Origin: Reticulitermes speratus
Taxonomy: Eukaryota; Arthropoda; Insecta; Blattodea; Rhinotermitidae
Assembly: GCA_021186555.1 (NCBI GenBank)
Contig: JAJKFL010000005.1
Location: forward strand, 54,036,635-54,100,634
Direction: 5' to 3'
Length of the DNA stretch: 64,000 nucleotides
Shown: positions 19,632 through 30,677 of the stretch, one piece after another
Position numbering within the stretch: position 1 is the first letter of the stretch
How the letters are laid out: each line of letters opens with the position of its first letter
Translations under genes and position numbers: made by a program
The notes under the pieces: model-generated
What the model was told of the DNA's origin: nothing
Database searches by the model: none
The model's input: only the letters and a program-made list of their open reading frames with translations

Positions 19632-20130
19632 TACGTGTCATCTATATAACGTATTATATATTATATGATATTATATTATATATATTATATTATATCATAT
19701 AATTAACTGAGATTTGGGGATCTCACATCGCCGAACATGAAGATTCCCATATTCTGGAATATGACGCCGTGTAGTCTGGTGGAAGTGCACCTTCTTCAGG
19801 ATAGATTTAAAAAGAGAGTGTTGAGGGAGACATCTGGGCCCAAGAGAGATGAACTAAAGACGGTTAATGTAGTGGTTTTCCGGATAACGACAATATTTAG
19901 CTTGGCAGGTGACCACAAGTGCTACGGAGAAACCTGCTGCTTCAGTCCACATGGCAGTAAGTTGGCTACTCTGAAGACAGAGGCGACGGGTTAATAATTC
20001 CGTGTAATGAACTAATATTCAGAAAGAAGTTGGTGCCTCCATCTTCAGGGTAGAATTCTTCTAAACTTAAGACAAGATAACACGTGTTGTTTGGTAGGTT
20101 CCTTCAAAATGCTGGTAATAACCTACCAAT
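19632..20130. other. No host gene seen; AT run and repeat fragment
   Basis: An ATATTATATTATAT run at 19645-19702. Bases 19730-20070 translate in part to FWNMTPCSLVEVHL and CFSPHGSKLATLKTEA, patterns I know from ubiquitous insect interspersed repeats. The TCCATCTTCAGGGTAGAATT words at about 20040 recur at 33400, 38520 and 41420. Confidence 0.45.
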
Positions 20131-20931
20131 CCCGGGTCAGTCCATGTGGGATTTGTGGTGGACAAAGTGGCACTGTGACAGGATTTTCCCCGAGTACTTC
20201 GGGTTTTCCCCTGTAAATTTCATTCCACTGGTGCTCCATTACTTGGAAAAATGAAAAAAACTAATCAACTTTCTCTTCAGTGTTGCACAATAAGCCTTAA
20301 GGCTGCGGTGCGTCCGCAGCTTCTGCTGCGGTGCTCTTCTTCACACAAAAAAAACCTACCAAACTGCACGGTTCATAACCCAGAATATCATAACCTTAAC
20401 ACTGAGTCATGTATAAACATTAAGGTAAATCTAGATCTCTGCTTCTTTATGCTCCAAAACATAAGCATACATAAAGAAATGAGGAATACCTTTAGATGTT
20501 CTTAACCTTAGCAATAAATGGACTTGAGTGATCGGCTTCAAACCCTGGCCGGTTTACAGACCGGATATTTCGAGCTGGTAGCCACTAGGTAGGAGGTTTG
20601 GTTACTTGCGTTGATTCCGACGCTGGTGATATTCCCTGGCCGGGGATCGAACACCGATTCCTGAAGCTCCATAAATTGTTACTCCACTAATATTTTTTTA
20701 TTGAAGGGCCCCGCAGCAGAAGCTACGGACGCACCGCAGCCTTGAGGCTTATTGTGCAACCCTGTGATTATGATGATGTTGTTTTTCCTGCTTTTTCATT
20801 TTAATGGAGCACCGGTGGAATGAAACTGACAGGGGAAAAACGAAGTACTCGGAGAAAAACCTGTCTCAGTGCCACTTTGTCCACCACAAATCCCACATGG
20901 ACCGACCCAGGATACTCCACTAATATTACTG
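20131..20931. repeat. Large foldback with about 200-bp arms
   Basis: Bases 20131-20340 and about 20711-20931 are inverted copies. The outer part pairs GGGTCAGTCCATGTGGGATT with its complement at 20910-20930. The inner part pairs AAGCCTTAAGGCTGCGGTGC with 20730-20752. The right arm has diverged by small indels. The roughly 370-base centre includes a TTCGATCCCCGGCC B-box-like stretch (minus strand). Confidence 0.75.
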
Positions 20932-21616
20932 GCGTTACTGAATGAACACGAAAGAAAGGATTAAACAAACGCGCAGGACTTACTCTGAATGTACAGATAA
21001 TCGACGTTTCGTCCACGCTAAACAAAGACAATGTTAGATGACTGACGTGTAACAATGCATTCTGCATAAGGCAACTTACCGGTACGTCAGATGCAAATAA
21101 TTGGCACATGGCTGTGCAGTGCCCGAAGACAATGTCGACCTTCCTACCAAGTAATTTAATGCACCCAAATATGGCGCAGATACATCAAACCCGTCTGGTT
21201 CAAAAGAATTATCCTCTTAATTGACTTCGTGAACTATATTCGGCACTTCAAACCCATTTCATTTTCTAACGGTTTCACTTTCTATTTACCATGATTTCCC
21301 ACTCGCATATCTAATAATTGGAGCCCAATTTAGGAAACTTTACTTCGCATCCTTCACGGAAATTTGCTACAAAATTAAAACGTAACATTCATTTTAACAA
21401 GACTTAAAACAACAAAGCATCTGATAACACACTATGTGACAAAATACGTGAAAAATTTTAAGATATGAAATCCAAGGAGAAGAAATTTTCTTCATAAACT
21501 AACAGTCGCTTAGTCGCTTTAAATTTCATGGTCCAGATACACTTGATAAAACCACGAAACACCTCAATAAGGACAGGCGCGTGTTTGGTCAAATTGGTAC
21601 TCGGTGTACCCAAATA
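20932..21616. other. No firm gene; one splice-like open segment
   Basis: On the minus strand, an open segment ending DIVFGHCTAMCQLFASDVP meets a strong donor (CCG|GTAAGTT at about 21076). It is next to the foldback, and no partner exon was found, so I leave it unassigned. Confidence 0.25.
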
Positions 21617-21693
21617 CAGAGAATACACAAAATAATGGTGCGGTTTCAATGGTGAATAAAGGGAAACCGCACCATTCTTTTGTGTATACCCTG
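21617..21693. mobile_element. Hairpin MITE, 77 bp (family H)
   Basis: A TA-flanked palindrome with GAATGGTGCGGTTT-type arms, the second copy of the element at 9442-9518, with a slightly larger loop. Confidence 0.8.
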
Positions 21694-22224
21694 TATAGAC
21701 ACAAAGTGCGTGTTAAGCTCGGTGTGTGACATTCCATTCTGTTTTCTAATATGAACCGAAAGTACGTTTGCACTCAGCCGGCACGAATTTATTGAGCACT
21801 GTCGATAACTAAACAAGTATGGCTGACACTAGCGGGGTTTAGCTTGCGGAAGCCAACTGAGAAAGTGTTTATATACAGAAAATCCTCGATTATTCGATCT
21901 AAATGGAGGGGGAAAGTTGGATCGGAAAAGCTGATAAGTTGATTGTTCGGGATCCGCTCCCTAGACTACAGCCTAGCTCAGAGATGCGAATTTATGTACC
22001 CAAATAACAGAATCTGGGACAATGTTTTAGTACAGAAACAAACCACATGTAACATAGTGCTGATATAGGCTATAGTAATAGAATAACTGCTAAAGGACAT
22101 TTTAAGGCGTAATGATACAAATATAAATGTACGTATCAGAAAAATTTAAAAGAATTATTATACATGAAGCGTCGACATAAAGTAAGGTAAATAAATAGTG
22201 TATGCAGGGTAAAATGGGTGTTGT
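21694..22224. other. No gene seen; one MITE end
   Basis: At about 21884 the sequence TACAGAAAATCCTCGATTATTCG resembles the left end of the pogo-like element at 50088-50626. No matching right end was found. Confidence 0.35.
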
Positions 22225-22706
22225 CAGTGGCGGACTGGCCAGGGTGTCAGCTTGCCCGATGGCAAGTGGGCCACCTTAAACATTAGATAATATGTTAAAA
22301 AATGTTAATGACCTTTTAGTAGCTTGAAAATATAACAGAAGTTCCAATATTGTTACTGTATGCAACTGAAATTTACGTTGTATTACTATTTTGATAAAGA
22401 AATTTTAATAAAATCCACCATTTATTTAAAATTAAAAAAATAATTTAAAAATTAAATTGTAACAATCTGTATTTACATTTAGTATCTACTGTATACTGCC
22501 AGTAATATGTACAATATATGTACACTGTAATTACTAAAAAATATATCATTTATTTCGCAAAAATTTTAATTTTACCTTTTTTCCACTTATGTATTTTTTT
22601 TTTAATTTTATTTATTTCTTATAAAAATTAAATTATAGCCTTATAGTTGTGGGTGGGCCCCCTTTGTCTCCTGGCAACCAATATTTTTAGACCCAGTCCG
22701 CCACTG
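22225..22706. mobile_element. hAT-like MITE, 482 bp
   Basis: The inverted ends CAGTGGCGGACTGG and CCCAGTCCGCCACTG are flanked by GGTGTTGT (22217-22224) and GATGTTGT (22707-22714), an 8-bp duplication with one change. The interior is AT-rich and non-coding. Confidence 0.8.
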
Positions 22707-23329
22707 GATGTTGTGTGTGTGTGTGTGTGTGTGTGTAGGCAGAATACAAATACAAGTAAAATGTATATAAGGTAAAATATGTAGGCATAAACAGACGTAG
22801 TGTAAAGCTGTTGCGTCACCACGACGTCAAAAGTAGGCTATATGTAAGTAGTAAATTATGCTTCGTGAAGTTGTTTTTAAGATACGAAGCTTTTGTTCCT
22901 GTTATTTCGGTTGAATATTAAACATTTAAATAATGGAAGGTTATTGTGCGGTGTCTGTAAATTTTAAAAAAATATAATATAGAAAAAATCAATATGTATA
23001 AAAATTTTCAATATATCAGTGAAAGTCATTTGTTGCCTAGTGTATAAGTACTTACTGTGGATAATTTTAAGGTGTCTCTTATTACTAGTAAGGAGCCACA
23101 ATGTGTTTGATGTTTCTTCGTGTTGTTACGTGCGTGTACCGTTGCCTACTGAGCTAACGTGAAGGGGACCTCAGCCAAATGACATTCTGCTTTTAATATT
23201 ATTGCGAATATTTTATTGAGGGTAACTCTATATTTGTCGTTCAGCTGGTTTCCCTTTATTGTTTCTTTGTAAATACAAACTAGCTCTATTGTATCCAGAT
23301 GTATTCCTTTTTTTTTTTTGGTGTAATAT
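22707..23329. other. No gene seen; TG microsatellite
   Basis: A (TG)n run at about 22711-22737, then AT-rich DNA up to a T11 run just before the LINE fragment. Confidence 0.4.
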
Positions 23330-23893
23330 AAGTGATAAAAGATGTACACGTGAAATTAAATCCAGAATTGCCATGGCAAAAACAGCACTCAACAAGAAGA
23401 AAAATCTTTTCACCAGCAAACTGGAATTAAATTTAAGGAAGAAACTAGTAAAGTGCTACATTTGGAGCGTAGCTTTGTGTGGTGCTGAAACGTGGACACT
23501 TCGGAAAGTAGATCAGAAGTACCTGGAAAGTTTTGAAATGTGGTGCTGGAGAAGAATGGAGAAGATCAGTTGGACCGATCGTGTGAGAAATGAAGAAGTA
23601 TTACACAGAGTGAAGGAGGAGAGGAATATCGTACATACAATAAAAAGAAGAAAGGCTAACTGGATTGGTCACATCTTGCGTAGAAACTGCCTTCTGAAAC
23701 ATGTGATTGAAGGAAAGTTAGAAGGAAGGATAGAAATGACGGGACGACGAGGGAGAAGACGTAAGCAGCTACTGGATGACATTAAGGAAAAGAAAAGATA
23801 CTGGAAATTGAAAGAGGAAGCACTAGATCGCACCCTGTGGAGAACTCGCTTTGGAAGAGGCTACGGACCTGTCGTAAGACAGACTGCAGAATG
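23330..23893 (+). mobile_element. LINE 3' fragment, intact C-terminal ORF of reverse transcriptase
   Basis: An open frame of about 185 residues, from RCTREIKSRIAMAK through ALCGAETWTLRK, KANWIGHILRRN and GRRGRRRKQLLDDI to GYGPVVRQTAE and TGA at 23894. This is the C-terminal, post-RT part of an insect endonuclease/reverse-transcriptase LINE protein (the GAETWTL and WIGHILRR motifs are characteristic). The catalytic part is absent, so the copy is 5'-truncated. The last codons are the first unit of the 39-bp array that follows. Related copies: 393-926 and 28209-28395. Confidence 0.85.
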
Positions 23894-25117
23894 AAGAGGC
23901 TACGGATCTGTCGTAAGACAGACTGCAAGAATGAAGAGGCTACGGACCTGTCGTAAGACAGACTACAGAATGAAAGAGGCTACGGACTGTCGTAAGACAG
24001 ACTACAGAATGAAGAGGCTACGGACCTGTCGTAAGACAGACTGCAGAATGAAGAGTCTACGGGCCTGTCGTAAGACAGACTGCAGAATGAAGAGGCTACG
24101 GACCTGTCGTAAGACAGACTGCAGAATGAAGAGGCTACGGACCTGTCGTAAGACAGACTGCAGAATGAAGAGGCTAACGGACCTGTCGTAAGACAGACTA
24201 CAGAATGAAGAGGCTACGGACCTGTCGTAAGACAGACTGCAGAATGAAGAGGCTACGGACCTGTCGTAAGACAGACTACAGAATGAAGAGGCTACGGACC
24301 TGTCGTAAGACAGACTGCAGAATGAAGAGGCTACGGACCTGTCGTAAGACAGACTGCAGAATGAAGAGGCTACGGACCTGTCGTAAGACAGACTAGCAGA
24401 ATGAAAGAGGGCTACGGTGACCTGTCGTAAGACAGACTGCAGAATGAAGAGGCTACGGACCTGTCGTAAGAGAGACTACAGAATGAAGAGGCTACGGACC
24501 TGTCGTAAGACAGACTGCAGAATGAAGAGGCTACGGACCTGTCGTAAGAGAGACTACAGAATGAAGAGGCTACGGACCTGTCGTAAGACAGACTGCAGAA
24601 TGAAGAGGCTACGGACCTGTCGTAAGACAGACTGCAGAATGAAGAGGCTACGGACCTGTCGTAAGACAGACTCAGAATGAAGAGGCTACGGACCTGTCGT
24701 AAGACAGACTGCAGAATGAAGAGGCTACGGACCTGTCGTAAGACAGACTGCAGAATGAAGAGGCTACGGACCTGTCGTAAGACAGACTGCAGAATGAAGA
24801 GGCTACGGACCTGTCGTAAGACAGACTACAGAATGAAGAGGCTACGGACCTGTCGTAAGACAGACTGCAGAATGAAGAGGCTACGGACCTGTCGTAAGAC
24901 AGACTACAGAATGAAGAGGCTACGGACCTGTCGTAAGACAGACTGCAGAATGAAGAGGCTACGGACCTGTCGTAAGACAGACTGCAGAATGAAGAGGCTA
25001 CGGACCTGTCGTAAGACAGACTGCAGAATGAAGAGGCTACGGACCTGTCGTAAGACAGACTGCAGAATGAAGAGGCTACGGACCTGTCGTTAAGACAGAC
25101 TGCAAGAATGAAATGAA
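23855..25117 (+). repeat. 39-bp tandem array made from a LINE 3' end, about 32 copies
   Basis: The unit AAGAGGCTACGGACCTGTCG + TAAGACAGACTGCAGAATG is exactly the last codons and stop of the LINE ORF ending at 23894. It is repeated nearly perfectly to about 25117. Most variation is TGCAG/TACAG. A few copies have single-base indels (around 24175, 24394-24420, 24672). As 39 is a multiple of three, the frame gives a 13-residue repeat (KRLRTCRKTDCRM) that is not a gene. Other copies of this LINE end in one unit followed by (TGAA)n or A-rich sequence. Confidence 0.95.
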
Positions 25118-25254
25118 TATTGGATATACCATGTAATTAATTTTTTTTAAAAAAAAGTTAACTTCATTCAAGAAGAAATAAATAAATATCATAGAAGTAG
25201 GTCCTTGTGTATATATTTCTTAAATTCCGTTTTAATATTATGCTACAGACCTTG
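25118..25254. other. Spacer after array
   Basis: T/A runs and AT-rich DNA with no feature recognised. Confidence 0.4.
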
Positions 25255-25392
25255 ATCGATATGGCTCAGGATTGGAACAGGTGGCGGGCTCTTGTGAATG
25301 CGGTAATGAACGTTCGGATTCCATAAAACGCGGGAATTTCTTGACTAGCTGACGACTTGTTAGCTTCTCAAGAAGGACTGTGCTACATGGAC
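25255..25392 (+). mobile_element. LINE 3' end (TTAG-tailed family)
   Basis: It runs from GCTCAGGATTGGAACAGG through GTGGCGGGCTCTTGTGAATG to GAAGGACTGTGCTACATGG, matching 60912-61046. The first part encodes the [18 protein letters not shown] C terminus. This copy has no long (GTTA)n tail. Confidence 0.7.
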
Positions 25393-25403
25393 CTTGATCT
25401 GAG

Positions 25404-25672
25404 TGGACCGGGATAGCTCAGTCGGTATAGCGACTCGCTACGGGCTGGACGGTCCGGGGATCGAATCCCGGTGGGAGCGAGATTGTGCGCAGCCGTCCAG
25501 ACCGGCCCTAGGGCCCACCCAGCCTCCTATACAATGGGTACGGGGTAAAGCGGCCGGGGCGTGGAGTTGACCACCCAACCCCATCTAGTGCCAGGGTTAA
25601 AGAAAGAGTAGAGCTATACCTTTACTCCCCATCTGGGCCTTCATGGCTTGTTCTAGGGAGAAATTTACCTTG
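25404..25672 (+). mobile_element. tRNA-derived SINE, family B
   Basis: A clear tRNA-like head: GGGATAGCTCAGTCGGTATAG, then GGGGATCGAATCCCGG. The body has GTACGGGGTAAAGCGG and the 3' end is TAGGGAGAAATTTACC. It is the best-preserved head of this family in the window. Confidence 0.85.
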
Positions 25673-25950
25673 ATCTAGGGCGCTGTGGTAGGGTGGCCAG
25701 TAGGTGCTGGTAGGCCCACTCTCTGGGTTGTAAGGCCAATGTGATTTGATGTGGGTCGTGGACAAAATTATGCAGAAACAGTGCCGTGGTTTAGGTTCAT
25801 TTGATTTTTGCTGAGACGGTACCAGCAAAGTCTTCACTGCTACCAGAATTACGTTTGATTTTCTCTATTTTGAGTTTCAGTCAGAACGTACATACAGACG
25901 GAAGTTCGGCGTCTAACGTCACGCGATATTAATGGTTCTGAGCAACAGTG

Positions 25951-26061
25951 TCACAAGTCTCTGATAACAAATTTTTCGATCGCTTCGAACATCTTGCGAC
26001 CGTCGCCGCTCATAATGTAAAATCCAGTCTGGTTGCCATAGAAACCGTTGACCAAGGTCAT
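25951..26061 (-). CDS. Small open frame, possible exon or repeat-derived
   Basis: A minus-strand frame of 36 residues from ATG at 26061: it begins MTLVNGFYGNQTGFYIMSG, continues RKMFEAIEKFVIRDL and ends TGA. The composition looks protein-like and the frame is open 21 codons further upstream, but I see no convincing acceptor and recognise no family. It could equally be part of an unlabelled repeat. Confidence 0.25.
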   Translation of the reverse strand: MTLVNGFYGNQTGFYIMSGDGRKMFEAIEKFVIRDL

Positions 26062-26350
26062 TGTGTTGAGTGACAAGACTTGTGTCACTGTTGCTCTGAC
26101 TTGTTGCTCATGGATGTTAAAACTTCAGCGGGTTAAGATATGCAAATTCGGAGCTCAAAATAAGAAGACATTTTTTATTACATGCCCTGTCCAACGCCAT
26201 TCCGCACACAGATTTTCGTTAACGTCTGAACCCAACTCCCAGCCAGACTACAAAAACCTTTACCACAACTATCTGAAACACCGCAACAGGAAAAGTGTCT
26301 ATTGCAAATAGGACCACGTCATTTATACAATTCGAAAGTAGCCTATAATT
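26062..26350. other. No gene seen
   Basis: No feature recognised beyond short ORFs. Confidence 0.3.
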
Positions 26351-26541
26351 CCGTGATTTCAGGCTTCCTCTGCGATGTTGATGAGATCTGCGCTCTTCTG
26401 GGATGTTACGCGGCGTAGATTGGTAGTCTTTTACCGACGTTTCGGGACAACCTATCGGTCCAATCTTCAAGGGTCGAGCAGTCCAAGTTGGTAAATTAGT
26501 ACCAATCTACACCGCGTAAGATTCCAGAACAGCGCAGACCT
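26351..26541. mobile_element. Foldback MITE (family F), diverged
   Basis: It shares GTGATTTCAGGCTTCC and GAGATCTGCGCTCTTCTGGG with 9008-9168. The inverted right part is at 26506-26541 (CCGCGTAAGATTCCAG). The loop is longer and the arms less well matched than at 9045-9164. Confidence 0.7.
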
Positions 26542-27227
26542 AATTACTTCATTCACCATCTGACGGCCAAATTGTTTACTAAATGCCCATTTCAGCCTAA
26601 CTCTATGGTCCAACAAACAGGTAATTATACACTAGCCAACCTAAACTCTGCATATAAAATCTACAAACACAAACTACCAAACAAATACTACTGTAAATCA
26701 GCTCACCATTAGGCATAGTGTTTCTTTTTTTTTTAGTCTTCTTCACTGATGTTATTTTCATTTTTCCCTATTTATAACTTTTGGTCCATGTACTCATTAT
26801 AGTTAAATTGGTTATCGGAACAATTTTTGTAATTTATTCCTTGTATATTGTAAATACTGTAAATTGTAATCTTCAATAAATAATTTAAAAAAAGACCTAA
26901 TGTAAAAGACCACATAACAGTGTCAGTCCAGATTGCGTACAGCTCGAGACTCAGCTCTGCGGCCCTAGACGATGGGGAAATAAAGCGAAAACACAGAATT
27001 CAGTCCCGAACTGTAGAAGGAAACATTTTCGACCATCTTATTTAACATTTTGTAGACATATAGAAGTTAACTTTTTGTAGACACATAGAAGTTAACTTTT
27101 TGTAGACACATAGAAGTTTATCGGTATTCTTGCACAGTCGTCTAGACATATTACGTCAACCAGCTCATTCAGTTGAGTCAGCAATTCACGAGATCCAGCA
27201 CATGGCGGTTTATTGTTTAGCTTTTAT
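26542..27227. other. No gene seen; 24-bp triplication
   Basis: AT-rich DNA. At about 27050-27120 a unit containing TTTTGTAGACACATAGAAGTT occurs about three times in tandem. Confidence 0.4.
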
Positions 27228-27240
27228 AAAGTCGATTATT

Positions 27241-27495
27241 GCCGATCCCAGTGGCCGCGCGGTCTAAGGCGTGGGTCTACGGTCGCTCGCTTACTGGGAT
27301 TGCGGGTTCGAATCCCACCGGGGGCATGGATGTCTGTCTGTTGTGAGGTTTGTGTGTTGTCAGGTAGAGGTCTCTGCGACGGGCTGATCACTTGTCCAGA
27401 GGCGTCCTACCGACTGTGGTGTGTCTGTGTGTGATCGTGAGGGCTCGAAAATGAGGCGGCCTAGGCCCCCAAGGGGCTGTCGAGCCATAGAAAAA
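27241..27495 (+). mobile_element. tRNA-Leu-like SINE, family C, with perfect target duplication
   Basis: It has the same TGGCCGCGCGGTCTAAGGCG head as 5056-5320, ending in GGGCTGTCGAGCCATAG and an A run. The 13-bp sequence AAAGTCGATTATT flanks it exactly at 27228-27240 and 27496-27508. Perfect flanks suggest a fairly recent insertion. Confidence 0.9.
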
Positions 27496-27688
27496 AAAGT
27501 CGATTATTAGAATGATTGGAAAGCAAGTGCAGTGAAGTGACATTGGCTTCATTGGAGCTACAGCAATGACCAGGTTACTTGCTAGTTGCTGGAGCGCAGT
27601 AAAATGTGCAAGTTGGTAAGACGGAAGCACTGCGCATGCACCAACAGACGTTTTCTTCCCGTTTCAAAAACGTCATCTGTCAGTTAAG

Positions 27689-27957
27689 CTTATAGCTACT
27701 CGCTACGGGCTGGATGGTTCGGGGATCGAATCCCGGTGGGGGCGAGATTTTCCGCAGCCGTCCAGACCGGCCCTGAGGCCAACCCAGTCTCCTATACAAT
27801 GGGTACCGGGTCTCTTTCCCGGGGTAAAGCGGCCGGGGAGTGGACTTGACCACGCACCCTTATCTAGTACCAGGGTTAAAGGAAGAGTAGAGCTATACCT
27901 CTATTCCCCTTCTGGGCCTTCAAGGCCTGTTCTAAGGAGAACTTTACCTTTACCTTA
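27689..27957 (+). mobile_element. SINE family B, 5'-truncated
   Basis: It starts at ACTCGCTACGGGCTGG, so the A box is missing, but the GGGGATCGAATCCCGG B box and full body are present. The 3' end reads GAGAACTTTACCTTTACC. Confidence 0.75.
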
Positions 27958-28208
27958 CCCAAAGGAGTAAATGTTTTTGAAAAATGTATAACACTGCCGG
28001 GCCGTTCCGAGTTGAACCTATCAGCGACCACGCCGTGCCAACTGCAGCTCTGTACAGTGTTATGGAGCCCACATTGTGTGCAATGTACAGGGTGTGCAAT
28101 GTACAGGGTGTGCAATGCACAGGGTGTGCAAAAGAACGTAACACCACAATAGGCTAAAATCAAAATAAAAAAAATTAATCCAGCAATTTTATGGAGATCA
28201 CGTACCAG
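27958..28208. other. No gene seen; 18-bp repeats
   Basis: GTGCAATGTACAGGGT-type units repeat about three times at 28077-28132. Confidence 0.45.
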
Positions 28209-28395
28209 AAAGTTAGAAGGAAGGATAGAAATGACGCGAAGGCGAGGGAGAAGATGTAAGCAGCTACTGGATGACCTTAAGGAAAAGAGAAGATACTGGA
28301 AATTGAAAGAGGAAGCACTAGATCGCACTCTGTGGAGAACTCGCTTTGGAAGAGGCTACGGACCTGTCGTAATACAGACTGCAGAATGAATGAAT
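28209..28395 (+). mobile_element. LINE 3' end with (TGAA)n tail
   Basis: It matches the end of the 23330-23893 ORF (AAGTTAGAAGGAAGGATAG through CTACGGACCTGTCGTAAT). It ends GAATGAATGAATGAA. The flanks ATCACGTACCAG and ATCATGTACCAG differ at one base, suggesting a 12-bp target duplication. It shows the ordinary 3' end of this LINE, with one 39-bp unit only. Confidence 0.75.
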
Positions 28396-29308
28396 GAATC
28401 ATGTACCAGGTTGTCTGATCACTACTATAACTATGAGAGCAATTGCCTGAAAGGATCAGGAAGGAGAATTGTCATCTAGGACAGCTGGTATTGATGCAGT
28501 GTTTTTGAAAGCTCCAACAACCGAACATGAAGAGGGGTGTCAACCAGTCGACAGAGAAGGTCGAAGAATAAACAGTAGTCGAAAGCCAAAAAAGGGCAGT
28601 CCTCCAACGTGGGGCCTAACATCTCTTGGCCAGACAACAAAAGTAACATGACCAGAAGAAAAATGGGAAAGGAACGCGGATGATTTCCTGAAACTTGCCT
28701 GATATCATTTTCGGAGATGTTTCAACAGAGCTATATAACCCAGCACTAGTCTCGCTGTTTCATTTATATCAACTTTTGAGCCCTGAATTGTTCTGAATTA
28801 CGCGACTCTGTGTTTTTCTTCTTGTTCCCTGAAAAACACAAGCTGGTATTTGCAGGGATGACAATTCGATTCATAAGGCGTGGCTTACGACTCGAAGAAA
28901 TAACATTCTAGACAGAAAATCGAAACCTCTACAACAGGCGTCTTGAACCAACATCGTGAAGTCGGTACATTTTCAATATATAGTGTACAGTAACAACAGA
29001 GCACGACTTTGTGTGTCAGAGGCTTCACTTGTTCTTTTATGGCTAAACGCGATGTTTTTAAGACTACACAGAAAGAAAGACGCAATTTCCCACGACATCA
29101 ACACTTATTACCGGCTGTTAGACGCAGGAATAAACTTTGCCTTCTGAGTTTCGCGTGTTTCATGATGGAAATGCATTTCGATTACCTCGTTTACAATTTA
29201 TCAATTAGCGACGTAACAATCCCTGCTGGCCCCATCTTCACTGGTCCCATATGTCGTACACAGAATTATCTTCGGTTAAATGGTAACGGTATAGCAGTGA
29301 ATGGGTAA
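28396..29308. other. No gene seen
   Basis: Several short ORFs on both strands without splice support or recognisable domains. Confidence 0.3.
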
Positions 29309-29596
29309 AGCAATCCCATTACAGGCCTGGACAAGCCTTTAGGTTTTCAGGAGGTTGAGGCTCCCAGATTTATAGACAATCGGCACATGAAGGTGGTAGG
29401 TTGTTGGCCCTAGGCACCGGCCACCTTTACCCCCCATTGGTATTAATTTCTGTTAGAGGCTGAGTCGACCCCAGGGCCATAGTGCGACCGAAAGGATTAT
29501 GTCAATGAAAAAGCCCAATGACCCCACCGGGAATCGAATCGGCGACCTTCATGCTTGTAGCGCAGTGCCTCAACCAACTGCGCCACCGCGTGCCCC
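29309..29596 (-). mobile_element. tRNA-derived SINE, family A
   Basis: A minus-strand copy: the tRNA head (GGCGCAGTTGGTTGAGG, TTCGATTCCCGGTGG) is at the right end and the tail (GCAATCCCATTACAGG) at the left. Confidence 0.8.
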
Positions 29597-30596
29597 ACTT
29601 CAGTGAACATAAAAGCATTTTGATTGGGTTAGATCAGGCCTACTCATCTTTTTATGTGGTGCACGGAACCTTGGCAACATTTGGTCTGCATGCTGGCAAA
29701 ATGAAATTCACTACACAGAATGAAAAATTGATAATTATATGTATAATTTACCTGTGTACTTTTCTATACATGACATGTAATAAAATAAATAATAATAATA
29801 ATATAAAATATTAGAAAAAATGTAATTCACTCTGCAGGCTACGGTATCGCTTTAATACATTTTTTTTTACAGAACGAATAGTAATGTACTGTACGTCCAT
29901 ATAAATAAACAGCTCATTAGGTTTCAAAATTGCTTCGACATTCTTCCTCGACTTTGCGAAGGAAAAAGTTAAAAAAAACGTTTTCTCTCATTTCAAATGT
30001 CTCCGCGAGCTACGGGTTGAGCGGGCCTGGGCTAGACGTTACGTTTAATAATCCTCCTCCCCCCCCCCCCCCCCCCAAGAAAAACTGAATTCTGTGACAG
30101 GTTAGGTCATGAGTTACGTCTGCTTTGCAGACGGGTCGGCATGAACGCACACGTTATGTTACACTGATACGCACATTTACACTGCATAGAAACAGATTAC
30201 AGAAATGTCAAGCTTTTCTGTACTCACCAGCTAGCCTGCGTCTTTGCAGTTTGATGTAGTGTAAGGAAACAATCATTCAGTTCGGACTACATCTTCTACG
30301 TACCACTCACAGCGTTCAGTTTTACGGGCACGTGGTTCAACACAACGAATGTAATGTTATTCCCTTCCGGAAGAGTTCACTAGTCCTGGTCACTGAGGCA
30401 GACTGCAGACATACAAACAGCTGTTGTAATGACGTTCACATAATTCTTTGCTTCTGTGTGCTTACACTGATATGCTATAAACACGATAAACACTGGTGAT
30501 TTTGTAGTATCACTCCTCGTTTAACGTTTACACTCCCGAAGCACTCGTATAATGCACGGAAAACCCATATAACTCTAGCTAAATGCTCTACATTAC
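29597..30596. other. No gene seen; poly(C) run
   Basis: AT-rich, with an unusual C19-type run at about 30058-30076. No coding exon recognised. Confidence 0.4.
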
Positions 30597-30677
30597 CTAT
30601 AAATGTGCTAAACAAGTCCTTCTCAGAAGTAACATTCATTTCACAACCCTCTGCCAATAACCGTCGCGCCATTTTAC
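30597..30677 (-). CDS. Candidate small coding exon of an unknown gene
   Basis: On the minus strand, TTTGTTTTCAG precedes 30677. An ATG follows at 30672 and the frame reads MARRLLAEGCEMNVTSEKDL then FSTFI, ending one base into a codon at a good donor (ATAG|GTAATG at 30597/30596). The strong acceptor and donor and the clean 25-codon frame suggest the first coding exon of a gene running towards lower coordinates. It could belong to the same gene as the terminal exon at 13958-14221, but no linking exons were identified. Confidence 0.35.

Noticed and set aside
19737-19994. 85-residue ORF with MTPCSLVEV and GSKLATLKTEA
   Set aside because: Pattern known from common insect repeats, not a host protein.
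20801-21109. 102-residue reverse ORF
   Set aside because: It spans the foldback right arm and matches its left arm in inverse, so it is repeat-derived.
23931-25093. ORFs with a 13-residue KRLRTCRKTDCRM repeat
   Set aside because: They follow the 39-bp array and begin after the LINE stop codon. Indels break them at several points.
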